From NCBI GenBank assembly GCA_002682825.1, contig NOKP01000014.1, positions 1,313,559-1,377,558 on the forward strand: a stretch of 64,000 bases of DNA, in the 5' to 3' direction. The number at the start of each line of letters is the position of its first letter. Position 1 is the first letter of the stretch. The notes under the pieces were generated by a model. It saw only the letters and a list, made by a program, of their open reading frames with translations. It did no database searches and had not been told where the DNA came from. A program made the translations under genes and the position numbers. Of the stretch, positions 21,466 to 32,601 are shown piece after piece. This stretch comes from Neonectria sp. B-13 (lineage: Eukaryota > Ascomycota > Sordariomycetes > Hypocreales > Nectriaceae).

Positions 21466-23159
21466 CTAGAGTTGGTACGTCGCCATTCCTCTCGGGCTCA
21501 CTTTCAGTTGGAACAGCCGGTCAATCTCATCGTATCGTCGGCCCTTGAGCTCCGGGATGAAGAACCAACTCCAGGTCATGGCAAAGAGACCAAGTCCGCC
21601 AAAGACAAAGCCGACCTTGCCCTTCAGGTTTCCCTCGTCTGGGTTCACCATGTACGGGATGGCGAAGTTCATGATGATGCCCATGACGGCCTGGGTAGCA
21701 GTCGCCAGCGCCATCGTCTTGGCCTTGAGAGCTGTGCTGCTGGCCTCGCCGAGAATGGCAAACGCCATGGCTCCCACGCTCGCGAAGTAGACAAACGCGT
21801 AGATGACGGTGCACGCAGCTTGCACCCACTTTGCTGCATCGGTAGGGATGACATCCATGATGCCGATCAGGAACAGCAGCACCGTGAGGCCGACCATGCC
21901 GCCGAGGAAGATCTTGCGGCGGCCGAAGGAGTTGACAACGAACCAGCTGGAGATGTTACCTGCAACACCGCACGCCGTGACACCGACTCCCAGGTCAAAG
22001 CTGCGCGAGTCGGCCAGGCCGGCAAGCTGGAAGAAGTAGGTCGAGTAGCCAAGGACAAAGATGATGCCGACAAAATGCTGGCACACGAAGACTCCGATGC
22101 TGATCATGGTTCGGGTAAGGTCAACGCCCTTGAAACACTGTGCCCATGACGCTTCCTCATGTCGGCTGGAGTCTTCCTCGGCAATCGTCTCCTCCAGACT
22201 CGCAAGCTTTCCCTCAGCATCAATCTTGGACCCGTACAACTTGACAAGCGATTTCTTTGCCTCGTCACGCTTACCCTTGCGAGCGAGGTACCACGGAGTC
22301 TCTGGAACGAATGGCAGACCGACGGCGAGGAAGATGACGAAGAAGAGCTGAGTGGCAAAGGGGCCACGGTATGCCCAGCGGTCCGATCGCTCTCCGAAAC
22401 CCTTGACGACACCATTCGAGATGAGCTGGCCGATGGCGATTCCGAGGTTGACACCGGTCGTGGACAGACCTCGAAGAACAACGGGTGCAATCTCCGACGT
22501 CGCCAATGGTGCCAGAGTGAGATAGAAGCCGAGGCCAAGACCCAGGACCAACTTTGACACAACAAAGGCAGCATTGGTAGTCGAGAACATTTCGCCGAAG
22601 ATGCCTCCGGTGGTGATTGTCAGGCCGATGAGCAGCGATTTCTTCCGGCCGATGTGGTCGCAGATGTAGGAGCAAATGAAGCCTCCGAAGAATTGGCCGA
22701 CGCTGCTGACGATGTTGAAGGCGGACTGCCAGTCGGCGGGTAGGATCGCTTCGCCGTCTTCCATGTATCTACAGTGGCCTCGTTAGTTTCTTCACGAGGC
22801 TCGATGCTGGTTCGACTTCATGCATACCCGAAGTCACGGCGGAAGGCCTCCACAGAAATCATGGCGCCGTTGATCTGAGCGTCGAATCCCCTTGAGATTG
22901 CTTGTAAGCGAATGGTTCGGCTGACAGATTTGACGGGACGGAATGGAGCTCACCAGCCAACTCCGGCCATGGCCCAGTAAAAGGACCACCATGCAATTGC
23001 AGGGTGTCGACGGAAAACTTGTTTGAGGGTGAGATCGTGCTCTGCTTGCCGGTCTGCGATGATGGTCTCCGACTTGGGGTCATGGTATTCAACACCGGAA
23101 GCCCGTGGCTCGATGTGATATCCATCTTTGGCCTCTTCGATAGCAGTGGAGGTGGCCAT
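21466..23159 (-). CDS. MFS sugar transporter (hexose / alpha-glucoside permease type)
   Basis: Three exons (23159-22954, 22890-22828, 22768-21466) give about 523 residues. The spliced N-terminal half reads GVGWGFDAQINGAMISVEAF, then ADWQSAFNIVSSVGQFFGG. Sugar-porter signatures include DHIGRKKSLLIG between helices 2 and 3, PETPWYLARKGKRDEA before the central loop, and PELKGRRYDEIDRLF after helix 12. About twelve hydrophobic helices fit a plasma-membrane proton symporter. The substrate may be a hexose or alpha-glucoside such as maltose; this cannot be fixed from sequence. It is divergent from a Zn2Cys6 regulator with CreA-type sites between them, as in sugar-utilisation loci. Confidence 0.92.
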
Positions 23160-23882
23160 GTTGGTTTAGGATGCCGACTTGAAGAAAAAAGGCCAGAGAA
23201 GTTTAATGTTGTGAGGCTGGCTGTTGAAGTTGGACTCTTGGCGAGATGCTCCTTGACCCGACTATTCGGGCAACAGGCGATATATACTCGCCGCCGCAGC
23301 GCTGCGTCAGATGGTGGTGTACATAGCTGCCGAGCTCCTACTCCCGTGGCCCCGGACGCTCTAGAACGCCACGCCGGGTAAAGGCGACATGGTGAGGCAA
23401 CAGACGGTCGGGATTGAGTGTCACCAGACAAGCGGCTTGTCAACCCGTTGGTCTGGTCTGGGGATTGTGGGGAATGGAGCGGCCGGGGTTTGTGGGGAGT
23501 TCGGAGTGAGCGCTTTGTCGTATTGAGTCTGAGGGAGAGAAACTAGACTAGCATCCTCCAAAGGCGACATTCCCCGACAAGCTGAAGCGGAATTAGTGGC
23601 GCCATGCTTGGGTCCACCCAGACAGAGCGAGGCACACGAGATGGCTCATAAAGGGCGAGACTCCCCGAGGCCCCGGGAGAGTGGTTCTCCCCGGACTTGA
23701 CTCTCCCCAACAAGTGCTTCGGCCTCAGTCTGTCTCCATCGACCCGTTTTATCTCTATCTCACTGTGGTTTGTTCATCTCGATCTCCTCACCGTGGCCTG
23801 CTCCCCGCTCTCCACTCCAGACAGACCAGACTAGCCACAGCACTATCGACGCTCCCCACACTTCACCGTCAGCTCCCCCGGT
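23160..23882. promoter_or_regulatory. Divergent transporter/regulator promoter with CreA-type site cluster
   Basis: 723 bp between divergent start codons. Four SYGGRG sites on the plus strand lie within 40 bp: CTGGGG 23458-23463, GTGGGG 23467-23472, CCGGGG 23483-23488, GTGGGG 23492-23497. Two reverse-orientation CCCCGG sites lie at 23671-23676 and 23689-23694. SYGGRG is the consensus of the carbon-catabolite repressor CreA/Cre1. The density suggests glucose repression of the transporter, the regulator, or both (inference). Confidence 0.55.
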
Positions 23883-25724
23883 ATGCAGTCACCGGGCCAG
23901 GAAGACACTGAACGGCGGCCTGGGAAACGCCCGGCTGCACGCGGAACGGCGTTTTACCCAAGGAAGAGAGCAAACACGGCTTGTCAGGTCTGCCGGGCGA
24001 GGAAGACCAAATGCGACAACCAGAAGCCGGCATGCTCGTACTGCGTCAGCGTGGGCGCCGCGTGCATCCAATCGCCCGTGGATCTCTCGGCATTTGACCC
24101 GGCAAGCCTGAAGATCCTTGAGAGGTTGGATGATCTCGAGAAATTGATGAAGGAGTCGCACAAGAATGGGCCAGCCGAGAATGCATCATCCGCCAGCTTT
24201 CAACAGTCTCCACCAGACTCGAATGCGGAGCCCACTGCGAAGGAGTTGCCCGTTCTTGTGGGCACCTCCTTCAAGGGCGACGGAGAGGTGGAAGACCTGT
24301 CTCTAAGGAGTATTTTGCCCGAGAAACTCGAGAGTCTCCTGCAATGGTCGGTATTTCCAGGACAGCCAGACCAACAACTCAGTCCACCAGGGCCCATCAA
24401 CTCGAGTTCGCCAAAGAGCAGTATCCTCGGGTCATTACTCGACATTAAGCCCCACGGCATCAATGCTCTCCTGGATAATTTCTTCATCCACGTGCATTGC
24501 AAGAATCCAATATTCGAGGAGACGTCTACGCGGCGTCTCGTGACCACTACTATCCTCGAGGGCATAGACTGGTCGCCTAATTCATGCCTGTCCTTGATCA
24601 TATGTGCACTCGGCACCATCGCCACACCGCTTGGCCCCAGTCTCGATGCGAAGCCAGACTCTGTCGCTTACATGGAATCACAAAGCTACTTTGAGGCAGC
24701 ACAGAGGCGGATCGGCTCGCTGCTCTGCCAGTCGGACATCGTCGGAGCCCAGTGTCTGTTTCTCTCTGGAGTCTACATGATATGCATCTATCAGCCCGTC
24801 CTCGCCTGGCGGTTCTTCTCCCAAGCCCTCGCGGCGTGCCAGACCCTACCGTTCCTGCGAAGGGCTCGCCATGTCGTGGCGTCAGTACCAGAGCACTCGG
24901 CTGAGTTCCTTACGCTGCGGGCCGACGAAACCCAAGAACAGGCAGTATACTGGTCCGCCTGGAAGTCGGAGAGAGAGCTGAGACAGGAGCTAGTGCTTCC
25001 CGACTTCAACATGCCGCATTCCACGAGTGTTCTGTACCCGCCGTTCTTCCCGACTCCACCGCAGCCTCTGGAGTCGATGAAGACACCCGACTCTGAGAGA
25101 CAGCGTGCCTCTTGGCTGTTCTACTTGGCCGAGATCTCGCTCAGGAGACTTTCTAGCAGAGTATGCAATGAGATTCTGCAGCTACATAGAAACGTAGGCT
25201 CCAACACGTTGTTTCTAGACGAGCTGGCTCTGCTAGTGCCGGAGTACGAGGCTCAGGCCCGGCAGTGGGCTGACAATCTCCCTCCCGAACTCTCGCTGCA
25301 AACACCCCCGGAGAAGGACAACATTTGCGTGTACGTCCTCCGGGGACACTTTATTAACTTTTTCGAGACGATATACTGGCCGTTTCTCATGGCCCACCTT
25401 GAAGGTCTCGAGTCTGGGAACCCAATCCCTACGTCGGGGAGGGGAATTGCCCAGAAGGGGCTCCACTTCCACGTTCAACGAGTATCCGTCAACGAGCCGG
25501 GGTTTCTTCATAGGCACCACGGAACGTGGGGAATGATCCGAGGATGCATCAGGAGTGCAGTGGTGTTGCTTGGCGCAGGACTGCTCGGATGCGAAATGCC
25601 TCAAGGATGGCAAGAGGCAACGTTCCAAGTTGTCCAATTGATGAGTCTCTGGGAGGATGAGATTCCCGAATTGACCCAGAGGAAGGCGTTCCTGCAGCAG
25701 GCGCTGATGAGCGTCGAGGACTAA
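23883..25724 (+). CDS. Zn2Cys6 transcription factor
   Basis: Single-exon gene, 613 residues. The zinc cluster is residues 34-61 (CQVCRARKTKC, then CSYCVSVGAAC; six cysteines). A short coiled coil (ILERLDDLEKLMKE) follows, then the fungal-specific middle homology region from about residue 200 (DNFFIHVHCKNPIFEE, CALGTIATPLG, QCLFLSGVYM). Nuclear DNA-binding regulator of CGG-type sites by family. It is transcribed divergently from the MFS transporter, so it is the best candidate for its direct activator; the dialkylglycine decarboxylase-like gene lies just beyond the transporter. Confidence 0.92.
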   Translation: MQSPGQEDTERRPGKRPAARGTAFYPRKRANTACQVCRARKTKCDNQKPACSYCVSVGAACIQSPVDLSAFDPASLKILERLDDLEKLMKESHKNGPAENASSASFQQSPPDSNAEPTAKELPVLVGTSFKGDGEVEDLSLRSILPEKLESLLQWSVFPGQPDQQLSPPGPINSSSPKSSILGSLLDIKPHGINALLDNFFIHVHCKNPIFEETSTRRLVTTTILEGIDWSPNSCLSLIICALGTIATPLGPSLDAKPDSVAYMESQSYFEAAQRRIGSLLCQSDIVGAQCLFLSGVYMICIYQPVLAWRFFSQALAACQTLPFLRRARHVVASVPEHSAEFLTLRADETQEQAVYWSAWKSERELRQELVLPDFNMPHSTSVLYPPFFPTPPQPLESMKTPDSERQRASWLFYLAEISLRRLSSRVCNEILQLHRNVGSNTLFLDELALLVPEYEAQARQWADNLPPELSLQTPPEKDNICVYVLRGHFINFFETIYWPFLMAHLEGLESGNPIPTSGRGIAQKGLHFHVQRVSVNEPGFLHRHHGTWGMIRGCIRSAVVLLGAGLLGCEMPQGWQEATFQVVQLMSLWEDEIPELTQRKAFLQQALMSVED

Positions 25725-26220
25725 GGCAGATGCTGGCAGACCTTGTAACGTCAATGAACCACATGATGATGCAGTCCAATGATTGAGCAGCTCCGCAAAT
25801 GACTCCCGAGCAGTTCGCGATGAATGCTGTATAGTACGTCCATCTGCCGACAGCCGAAGCCTGTCAACGGACGATTTCTACAATTAGTGCCTTCTCTTCA
25901 CCCCATCTGATCAACTGGCCCGATCAGCTTCCCCACAATTTCGACGCGTGGTGTCAAGCGCCAAGCATCTCGGGGAGTGTCGCTCGAACCGGGACACGCC
26001 ATTCCCCATTTGCCATAGCGGAGTGAGGAGGATCCATGCCATCCAGGATGAGGAAAACCCCCGGTATATAACAGGTCCTGCTTCTGCGGTCCTAAGCATC
26101 ATATCATTCCCTCCGTAAAGAAGGCATCACTTACTTCCCCGCTCCTAGTATACGGCCTCAAGTACACGCCAGTGTATTGTGTACGATTCTACCAAACAAG
26201 ACTCCGGCAAGTTCGACAAT
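25725..26220 (+). promoter_or_regulatory. Promoter of the GH5 gene
   Basis: About 495 bp between two same-strand genes. A TATATAA element at 26065-26071 lies about 150 bp upstream of the GH5 ATG at 26221. No other motif is assigned. Confidence 0.5.
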
Positions 26221-27705
26221 ATGGGTGACGCAATTGCCACCAGCGCGTCCTCGACCCTCGAGAATGGACCTTGCACCATGCTTCGAGTAGATGGAACGCG
26301 TATCGTCGACCCCTCTGGCAAGACAGTTATTCTCAAGGGAGCTGGTTTGGGCGGCATGCTCAACATGGAAAACTTCATTACTGGGTATTCTGGCCATGAG
26401 CATGAGCACCGCGCACAGCTCGCTGAGGTGCTAGGCGAAGAGAAGGCCACATTCTTCTTCGATCGCCTCATTCACCATTTCTTCACCGAGGCCGATGCTG
26501 CCTATTTCGCCTCTCTGGGCCTCAACTGCATCCGCATTCCTTTTAACTACCGTCACTTCATCGACGACATGAACCCCAGTGTCATCAACGAGAAGGGCTT
26601 CCAGTTCTTGGATCGATGCGTAGAAGTCTGCGCCAAACACAACCTTTACGTCATTCTAGATTTACACGCTGTTCCCGGAGGGCAGAACCAAGACTGGCAC
26701 AGCGACTCTGGACTGACGAGGGCGCTCTTCTGGGAGTTCAAGGACCACCAAGACAGGGTCATTCAATTATGGGAGGCCCTCGCCGAGCATTACAAGGGCA
26801 ACCCAGTCATTGCCGGATACAACCCACTTAACGAGCCAGCCGACCCTCATAAGACGCCCTCAGGACACTACGGTGCGAGACTGGTCCAGTGGTATGAGCG
26901 AGCTGAGAAGGCCATCCGTGCCGTCGACCCAGAACATATCCTCTTTATCGACGGAAACACGTACGCTATGGACTTCCGTGCTTTCCCAGAGAAGCCCCTG
27001 CCCAACACAGTATACGCCTGTCACGACTACAGCATGATGGGCTTCCCCGTCCCAGAGCAATTCGAAGGAACGCAGGAGCAAAAGGACAAGCTTCGGTCAA
27101 GCTTCGAGCGCAAGGTGCAATTTATGAGGGAAAAGAAAGTCCCCATCTGGAACGGCGAATTTGGACCCGTGTACCAGAACGAACAGAAGGAAGGGGCCGA
27201 GGCTGTCAAGACAAATGCCAAGCGATTCGCGCTCCTGGAGGAACAGCTCGCCATCTACCGCGAGACTGGCATCAGCTGGTCCATCTGGCTGTACAAGGAC
27301 ATCGGCTACCAAGGGATGGTGTACGTCGACCCCGAGTCGCCCTACATGCGGCTGATCCGGGGTTTCGTGGAGAAGAAGCAGCGCCTGGGCCTCGACTTCT
27401 GGGGAGTTGTCAACAAGGACGGCGTCAAGCATCTTTATGACCCGTTCCTGCAGGGCTTGAAGGAGATGGTGATGGAGAAGTACCAGAACACAAAATACCC
27501 CAAGATCTGGACGTTTGAGCGTCAATTCGAGCGGGTAGTGAGAGAGTGCCTCCTCAGCGAGTACGTCGGCTGGGATATGGCCGAGCTGTTCAGGGACAAG
27601 AGTGAGGAGGAGCTGGAGGAGTTGGCAGCTAGCTTTGCCCTGGGCAACTGCAAGATGCGTGACGGCCTTAACGATATTTTGAAGCTAGATGCAACAAAGA
27701 AGTAG
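26221..27705 (+). CDS. Glycoside hydrolase family 5 protein, cytosolic type
   Basis: Single exon, 494 residues from ATG 26221; the open frame extends upstream only to a GTG, so 26221 is chosen. GH5 TIM-barrel landmarks are present: LNCIRIPFNYRHF, the acid/base Glu205 in GYNPLNEPAD, and the nucleophile Glu313 in IWNGEFGPVY. There is no signal peptide or GPI tail, unlike secreted exo-1,3-glucanases, so it is probably intracellular. Known intracellular fungal GH5 enzymes act on steryl- or ceramide-linked glucosides; that is one possibility here. The C-terminal 100 residues beyond the barrel (ERQFERVVRECLLSEYVG...) are an extra alpha-helical extension. It follows the regulator on the same strand. 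Confidence 0.88.
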   Translation: MGDAIATSASSTLENGPCTMLRVDGTRIVDPSGKTVILKGAGLGGMLNMENFITGYSGHEHEHRAQLAEVLGEEKATFFFDRLIHHFFTEADAAYFASLGLNCIRIPFNYRHFIDDMNPSVINEKGFQFLDRCVEVCAKHNLYVILDLHAVPGGQNQDWHSDSGLTRALFWEFKDHQDRVIQLWEALAEHYKGNPVIAGYNPLNEPADPHKTPSGHYGARLVQWYERAEKAIRAVDPEHILFIDGNTYAMDFRAFPEKPLPNTVYACHDYSMMGFPVPEQFEGTQEQKDKLRSSFERKVQFMREKKVPIWNGEFGPVYQNEQKEGAEAVKTNAKRFALLEEQLAIYRETGISWSIWLYKDIGYQGMVYVDPESPYMRLIRGFVEKKQRLGLDFWGVVNKDGVKHLYDPFLQGLKEMVMEKYQNTKYPKIWTFERQFERVVRECLLSEYVGWDMAELFRDKSEEELEELAASFALGNCKMRDGLNDILKLDATKK

Positions 27706-27961
27706 ACTGGTATTAGATATGAAATAATTAGATGAGTCTTAATATCTTTTTGGGTCGATTGGCCGTCGTACACATGAATCTTCTTGGAAATGGGCAACAC
27801 CATAAGAGTACAATACCTAGCCCTTGCTCTAGGGTATCAACATACACTGGCTGGAAGCAGGAAAGTTGTATCTCAAATGAATTGGATATACAGAACGTCG
27901 TGGCTTAATTACACCACCACTCGTCCCTTGTTATACAAGAGATCTGTCAAAAGTCAAGGGT

Positions 27962-29326
27962 CTAGTGCTCGTACTGGCTGCGGAAGTGCAACTTCCTAGT
28001 GGAGCTACTCCTGCTTTCGACCTCATCTCTGTCGTTGTCGGCAGCAGGCACTCTGTCAATCGTCGTCTGAACTGTTTTCATGATTCCGTGTTCACCAGCT
28101 CCAGGACGGACACGATCGCCGACATCAAGCTCCAGGTCGCTGTCGCGATCGCCAACTTCGATCTGTGTCGTGGTGCCGCCCTGGTAATTTGAGTTGTGCC
28201 CCTTGGACAGGTTATGAGAAAACTTGGACTTTCCACTCGTCCCTTCGCTTGTAGGAATCCCACCTGTTGAGAGCCTGTGAGAGGCGTGTCCTTTCCCGTG
28301 GCCGCTCGATGCCCGCACAATCTTGCTGACGAGATCGGCCAGTTGCATTGCAATTTGCAGCTTAAAGAGGTAACAGACTGAAAGAAATGATAGGTAGCTA
28401 ATATGCGAGTTAGAAAAGTGCTTGAGATACTACTTGCATCAAGGGAGGGTCGGTACGTACACTGAGCTGCTTTCTAATGATGTAAGGCCAATGAGGACAA
28501 CCTGGAAAAGATATTAGTGACCTATCTAAGTATCGTATGAGGAGACAACATACATCAAACGACAGGGAAGCAAGGACTAAACCTAAGTTCATGTGCCACA
28601 AGGGGGTATATTTTGCGAGGCCATAGGTGCTGATGCGAGCTCGGACAATGTAGATGAAGTAGCCATTCAACGCAGCGTCAATGACGAAAAATATGACTTT
28701 CTCGCAACGATCCCAGATATTGTTCAGATGGATCCATTTTTGGCTGACTTGTAAACGAGCTGGTATCCAAATGACGAAGACGCTGATGTTGAGGGCGAGC
28801 ATGATGACGAAGACCAGCCATTTCAGCTTGGTTGCTTGTCCCGGTACATCCAGCAAGCGACTAAGCCGGTCGATGATGATTTGAAGAAGGAGCTGTAGTT
28901 GAATGGCCGATAGTAGCACTGTTTTGACGTGTCAGAGAAGTGTGGGAGGGAATGGAGGTAGGGACGCGTACTGATACCGAAGTAGAACCCGAAACTGTGT
29001 GGAGAAGGTTAGTCTTGTTCGGAAGTGGATTGAACGTGGGACAGTGGTAGAACTGACCTTGGATTCATCCATTGTCTCTGGAAGACCCAAACGAGTATTC
29101 CCATGGTCGTGCCGCTGGCCCAAACCGCCCAGAGCATGAGAACGTAAGCACTGACACGTCTCGATCGTCGCCATACGATCAAACTTTGTTGCGCGGCTGT
29201 TCCGGCCGAGAAGATAGCGGCTGCCAGAGAGAAGCCCCAGAATATGCTCGAAATGTTCATGTCGACCTTACTGGGGTTCTCCCGGACGTAAGAGTCCGGG
29301 ATGAAGAGGCCGTACTTTGCACCCAT
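27962..29326 (-). CDS. Seven-helix integral membrane protein of unknown function
   Basis: Five exons: 29326 to about 29060, a short exon near 28992-28972, about 28920-28554, 28501-28461 and 28397-27962. Splicing gives MGAKYGLFIPDSYV, helix SSIFWGFSLAAAIFSAG, YVLMLWAVWASGTTMGIL, FGFYFGI, LLSAIQLQLLLQIIIDRL, WLVFVIMLALNISVFVIW, FFVIDAALNGYFIYIV, MNLGLVLASLSFDVVLIGL and YLFKLQIAMQLADLVSKIV, about seven hydrophobic spans, then a hydrophilic Ser/His/Asp-rich cytosolic tail. The junction at 28460-28398 uses an ATATTAG acceptor, the only one that keeps the frame. It resembles a common fungal family of seven-span membrane proteins without assigned function. Not a CFEM/PTH11 receptor as far as can be seen. 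Confidence 0.75.
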
Positions 29327-31964
29327 TGTTAGGCAAACAAAAGAGTGAGTGGCCAGGAGGGTAGAGAAGGGAAACGACAACGAAAGAAGGCGCCTCGAAT
29401 CCGAAGGGGAGGATGGATGGGAGTTCAAAAGCTCTAAATACGATACGGAGCGTGGAGGGCCCTGTAAATGTAGAAACGGGGCTGACAGGCCCTTTTGTGG
29501 GGGAGGGGACAAGCACGGGGCCCTCCAGATCAGCAAGCGCGGTTCTTGAACAACGGCAGCCGGGTGCTAAGCCCGATCTTTAGCTCGTGGGTGCGTGCGG
29601 ATGGACGAGCGATTCACGGGAGAGACCCGGTGAACGACTAAGCCGGGCGTGACGCAGGGGCTTCGAGTTTCATGTTGGGATGTTTTGGCATGCGATGGCA
29701 TGATTAAATCTGACAAAGGTTTAAAGTATCGAGAGGCTCGATGTGGTGGTCATGTGCATTCGTACAAACAGGTCCCTTCCATCACGTCTGTGGAGGTGGG
29801 CTGAAGCATGTAAACTAGGGGGCGAGCGGGCAAGACTCAAACCAGACTCTGCATGAAGAACAAACTCATGACGAATCAACATGTATCAGATACGTACCAG
29901 AGGCGAATTGGACTGCTCGCCTCCCAGCTTGACCTGCACGCTTACGGGTAAGTCCCGTCTAGGTTGGGGAAAGGATCGCTAGCCACGACTCGCGCCCAGC
30001 ACAACTCACAGGGTTCGGCTTCGGCTAGTCCAGGAATGGCGACCTGCTCGGTTGCAGCTCGTTGGTCAGACGAGACTCGGCCATGCTGTGTGTGCGTGCT
30101 AATTACTCGGATGCAACCAACCGCTGCAGATAAATTTCGCTGGCAGCCTGGGACCTGAGTCTGGATATCTGGATCCTGATCCTGATCTACAGTACGCCAT
30201 GATAATACAAGGATACAAGGCTGAGGGATGCGGGGATGCTGCAACACGCTCCGTGGAGATTAGCCTGCGTCAAAGCGGAGCGGAGTCGACGAGTCATTGA
30301 ACTAATGGTTTGGCAGTTCTTCCCCGCCGACGCTATTTTCGGCCCAGTCTGGGGAATTGACTTGGTCCCGGCAGGTTAACTTATGCTTTCCGACCGAGCG
30401 CATCGGGGGATCAGAGTCCGAGGTTGAGATGTTTGCAGCGCGAGATAAGAAGGGCTGGCGTTCCAAACCAATCTTGTACTTTTGCACACGGCTGCTTCCC
30501 AGTGTTTCTTGGGTGTAGCAAGGTTGGACGTCCCTGCACAAAATGGCACCCGTCCACTAGGTAACGAGAGTTCGAGTGGAAGGATGTACATAAATCCTCT
30601 CTCTCCAGGGCATGTTTTGGGTATCAGAGACATCCTTCGCCGAACACAGTCGACCGAGCCACAGACACCACCACGCTAGAAAGAGGATGTGGGCCATCCC
30701 AGCACTCTAACTCCTTATCACTGGTACGTGCCAAAGCTGTAAAACGCCACGGTGAGAAATGGCTGAGCGATCACCGCCACATTTGTGAAGCAACGCTGAC
30801 TTTTTGCCTAGCCTGCCAGCCTTCAGTCAACAGCCCTGCCTCCACCCCCGCATCTGTGAATGGCACCGACACCAACCGGTTTGAAATGTGATCTGGACCT
30901 ATGTGGTGTGTTGTTTTGCGTGAAGATTGCAGCCATTGCATCTTAGCTAATGTAGTACCTGAATCATGCTGGAGCCTTGATATCCAATCATCGTAGCCCT
31001 GCCCAAGTGACGGTTGACCCCTGACACTGAAAAGCCTGATCCGAGAGTCGGGAGAACCCCTGAGAGGCTGAGTCTGTGGCTTTGGAGGTCGAGTGTCCTG
31101 AAAATGGCTGGTCAACCCGAGAATCGCAATTCCGTTAGATGTGCGACGTACGAATTATCCAAAGCTAGAGCGAAATAAGCCATTGGTGAACTTGTGCTAT
31201 TGAGCCATCACTAGTTCATCTCACTCAAGATCACGACTTTATTTAAACGTCCTCAAAGATCCATCTTTACACAGTATCTCATTCAGTACTGTGAGATTTG
31301 ACACCGAATGTTGCACGAAAAGCTCTTTGGAATGGCTTTAGTTTGCTGAAAAGTCTAGCTGGACTCCGGCTGACTGATGATAGTTATCTCCAGGAACACG
31401 ATACCGAAGCTGTATTAGACAGTTGTTGGGTTTTCTTGTGTCGTGTGTTCAAGTAGTTTGTTATATCTCGTCGCCGTAATAGCCAGCCTGAGTCTCAATC
31501 TGCGTTGGATGTATCAGCGATGATGTCGGATTCGTCGAATTCTAGTCTCCTATTTCGTAAATGTGGCCTGGTTAGTTACATCCGGCGAGCTTCAGTCAGA
31601 TATACAAACTTTGGAGCATACCCTGTTGGGTCCGTTTGTTGGTTGTTAAAGGACTTTCGCATTGAAACTCAGAATTGCATAACCTATTCTCTTTTCAAGC
31701 TATGGGTCCAACAATCAGCAAGACAGCATCTCTTGAATTTGTCACAAATTATATGGCCGCTCGCCGAAGGAGGAACTCCTGGGCGAACAAGGGGTTGATG
31801 AGCCTGCAACGCATGGCGAGCTTGGTGACGAATCGGGACAGGCAGCGTTCACCTGACAACCCCGCAGCCGGGCATAGTTGCTTAGCTGCTACAGAGTATA
31901 GCCGAGTAGGAATTTGAACTTAACAAGCCGAGACACCTCATCTGCAGCACATGCACCAGCAGCT
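29327..31964. other. Long gene-poor region
   Basis: About 2.6 kb with no supported gene. Short ORFs are isolated and lack domains. A small GGATATCTGGATCCTGATCC-type repeat lies near 30170-30188. The first few hundred bases upstream of 29326 should include the membrane-protein promoter. Confidence 0.4.
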
Positions 31965-32474
31965 ATGCCTCCCCGTCTCACATCCCAATTTCACCCTGCT
32001 CAGACACTTTCTATAAATGTGAACAGACTCATTCTCTCTCGTAGAGCATTTCACGAGGCAAAGGCGGATTTCATTACCCTCGACGCGAATAGATCTCTCA
32101 CAACGCGCAAGCTCGATATCTTTATCGGGGACCCTCACGAAGCTTTTGTCATGGTTACCAAAGATGCAGGCTTTGCCATGAACTCTGCCATCGCCAAGCA
32201 GACTGGCACCTGCCTCGCTTCGGATCCAGAAAAGGTCCCATTGACATTCTTCCATGACAGTCGGCATTTTGCGCATAGTATGTGTCCAGTTTTGACGTCA
32301 GTATGTTCAAGTTAACAGCGTTCATTACAAGGTGCCGCCGTACCTTATCCACGCATAGTTATCCAACAACATCTCCCGCAGCAAAACGCGACCAACATGA
32401 GTCCTGCGACTCTCTGGCTTTGGGGCGCCTCACACTCCATCACCTTGGATGGCACGCCTGATCGTGAGTCCTAA
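31965..32474 (+). CDS. Hypothetical small protein, two exons
   Basis: I do not recognise this gene. Exon 1 runs from ATG 31965 to 32277; a consensus intron (GTATGT donor at 32278, CATTACAAG acceptor at 32331) joins in frame to 32332-32474, giving about 150 residues. The spliced frame reads smoothly across the junction (FFHDSRHFAH to AAVPYPRIVIQQHL), and then NMSPATLWLWGASHSITLDG, which argues for real or recently decayed coding. No signal peptide, membrane helix or catalytic motif is obvious. A further intron after 32463 could extend it. It lies next to an LTR-like sequence, so it may be a relic captured near a transposon. Confidence 0.4.
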
Positions 32475-32601
32475 TGTGTTGAAGATGGGAAAAGGAGGCT
32501 GATGCTCGGCCTTGCATAGAAAATTATACCTAATCAACAGTACGATTGTCTACTATGTATGTAGTAACCATTAACCCTACTAACTTAACAACTACCTAAA
32601 A

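Noticed and set aside
26179..26220. Upstream start for the GH5 gene.
   Set aside because: The frame opens at GTG, which is not a credible eukaryotic start; ATG 26221 is used.
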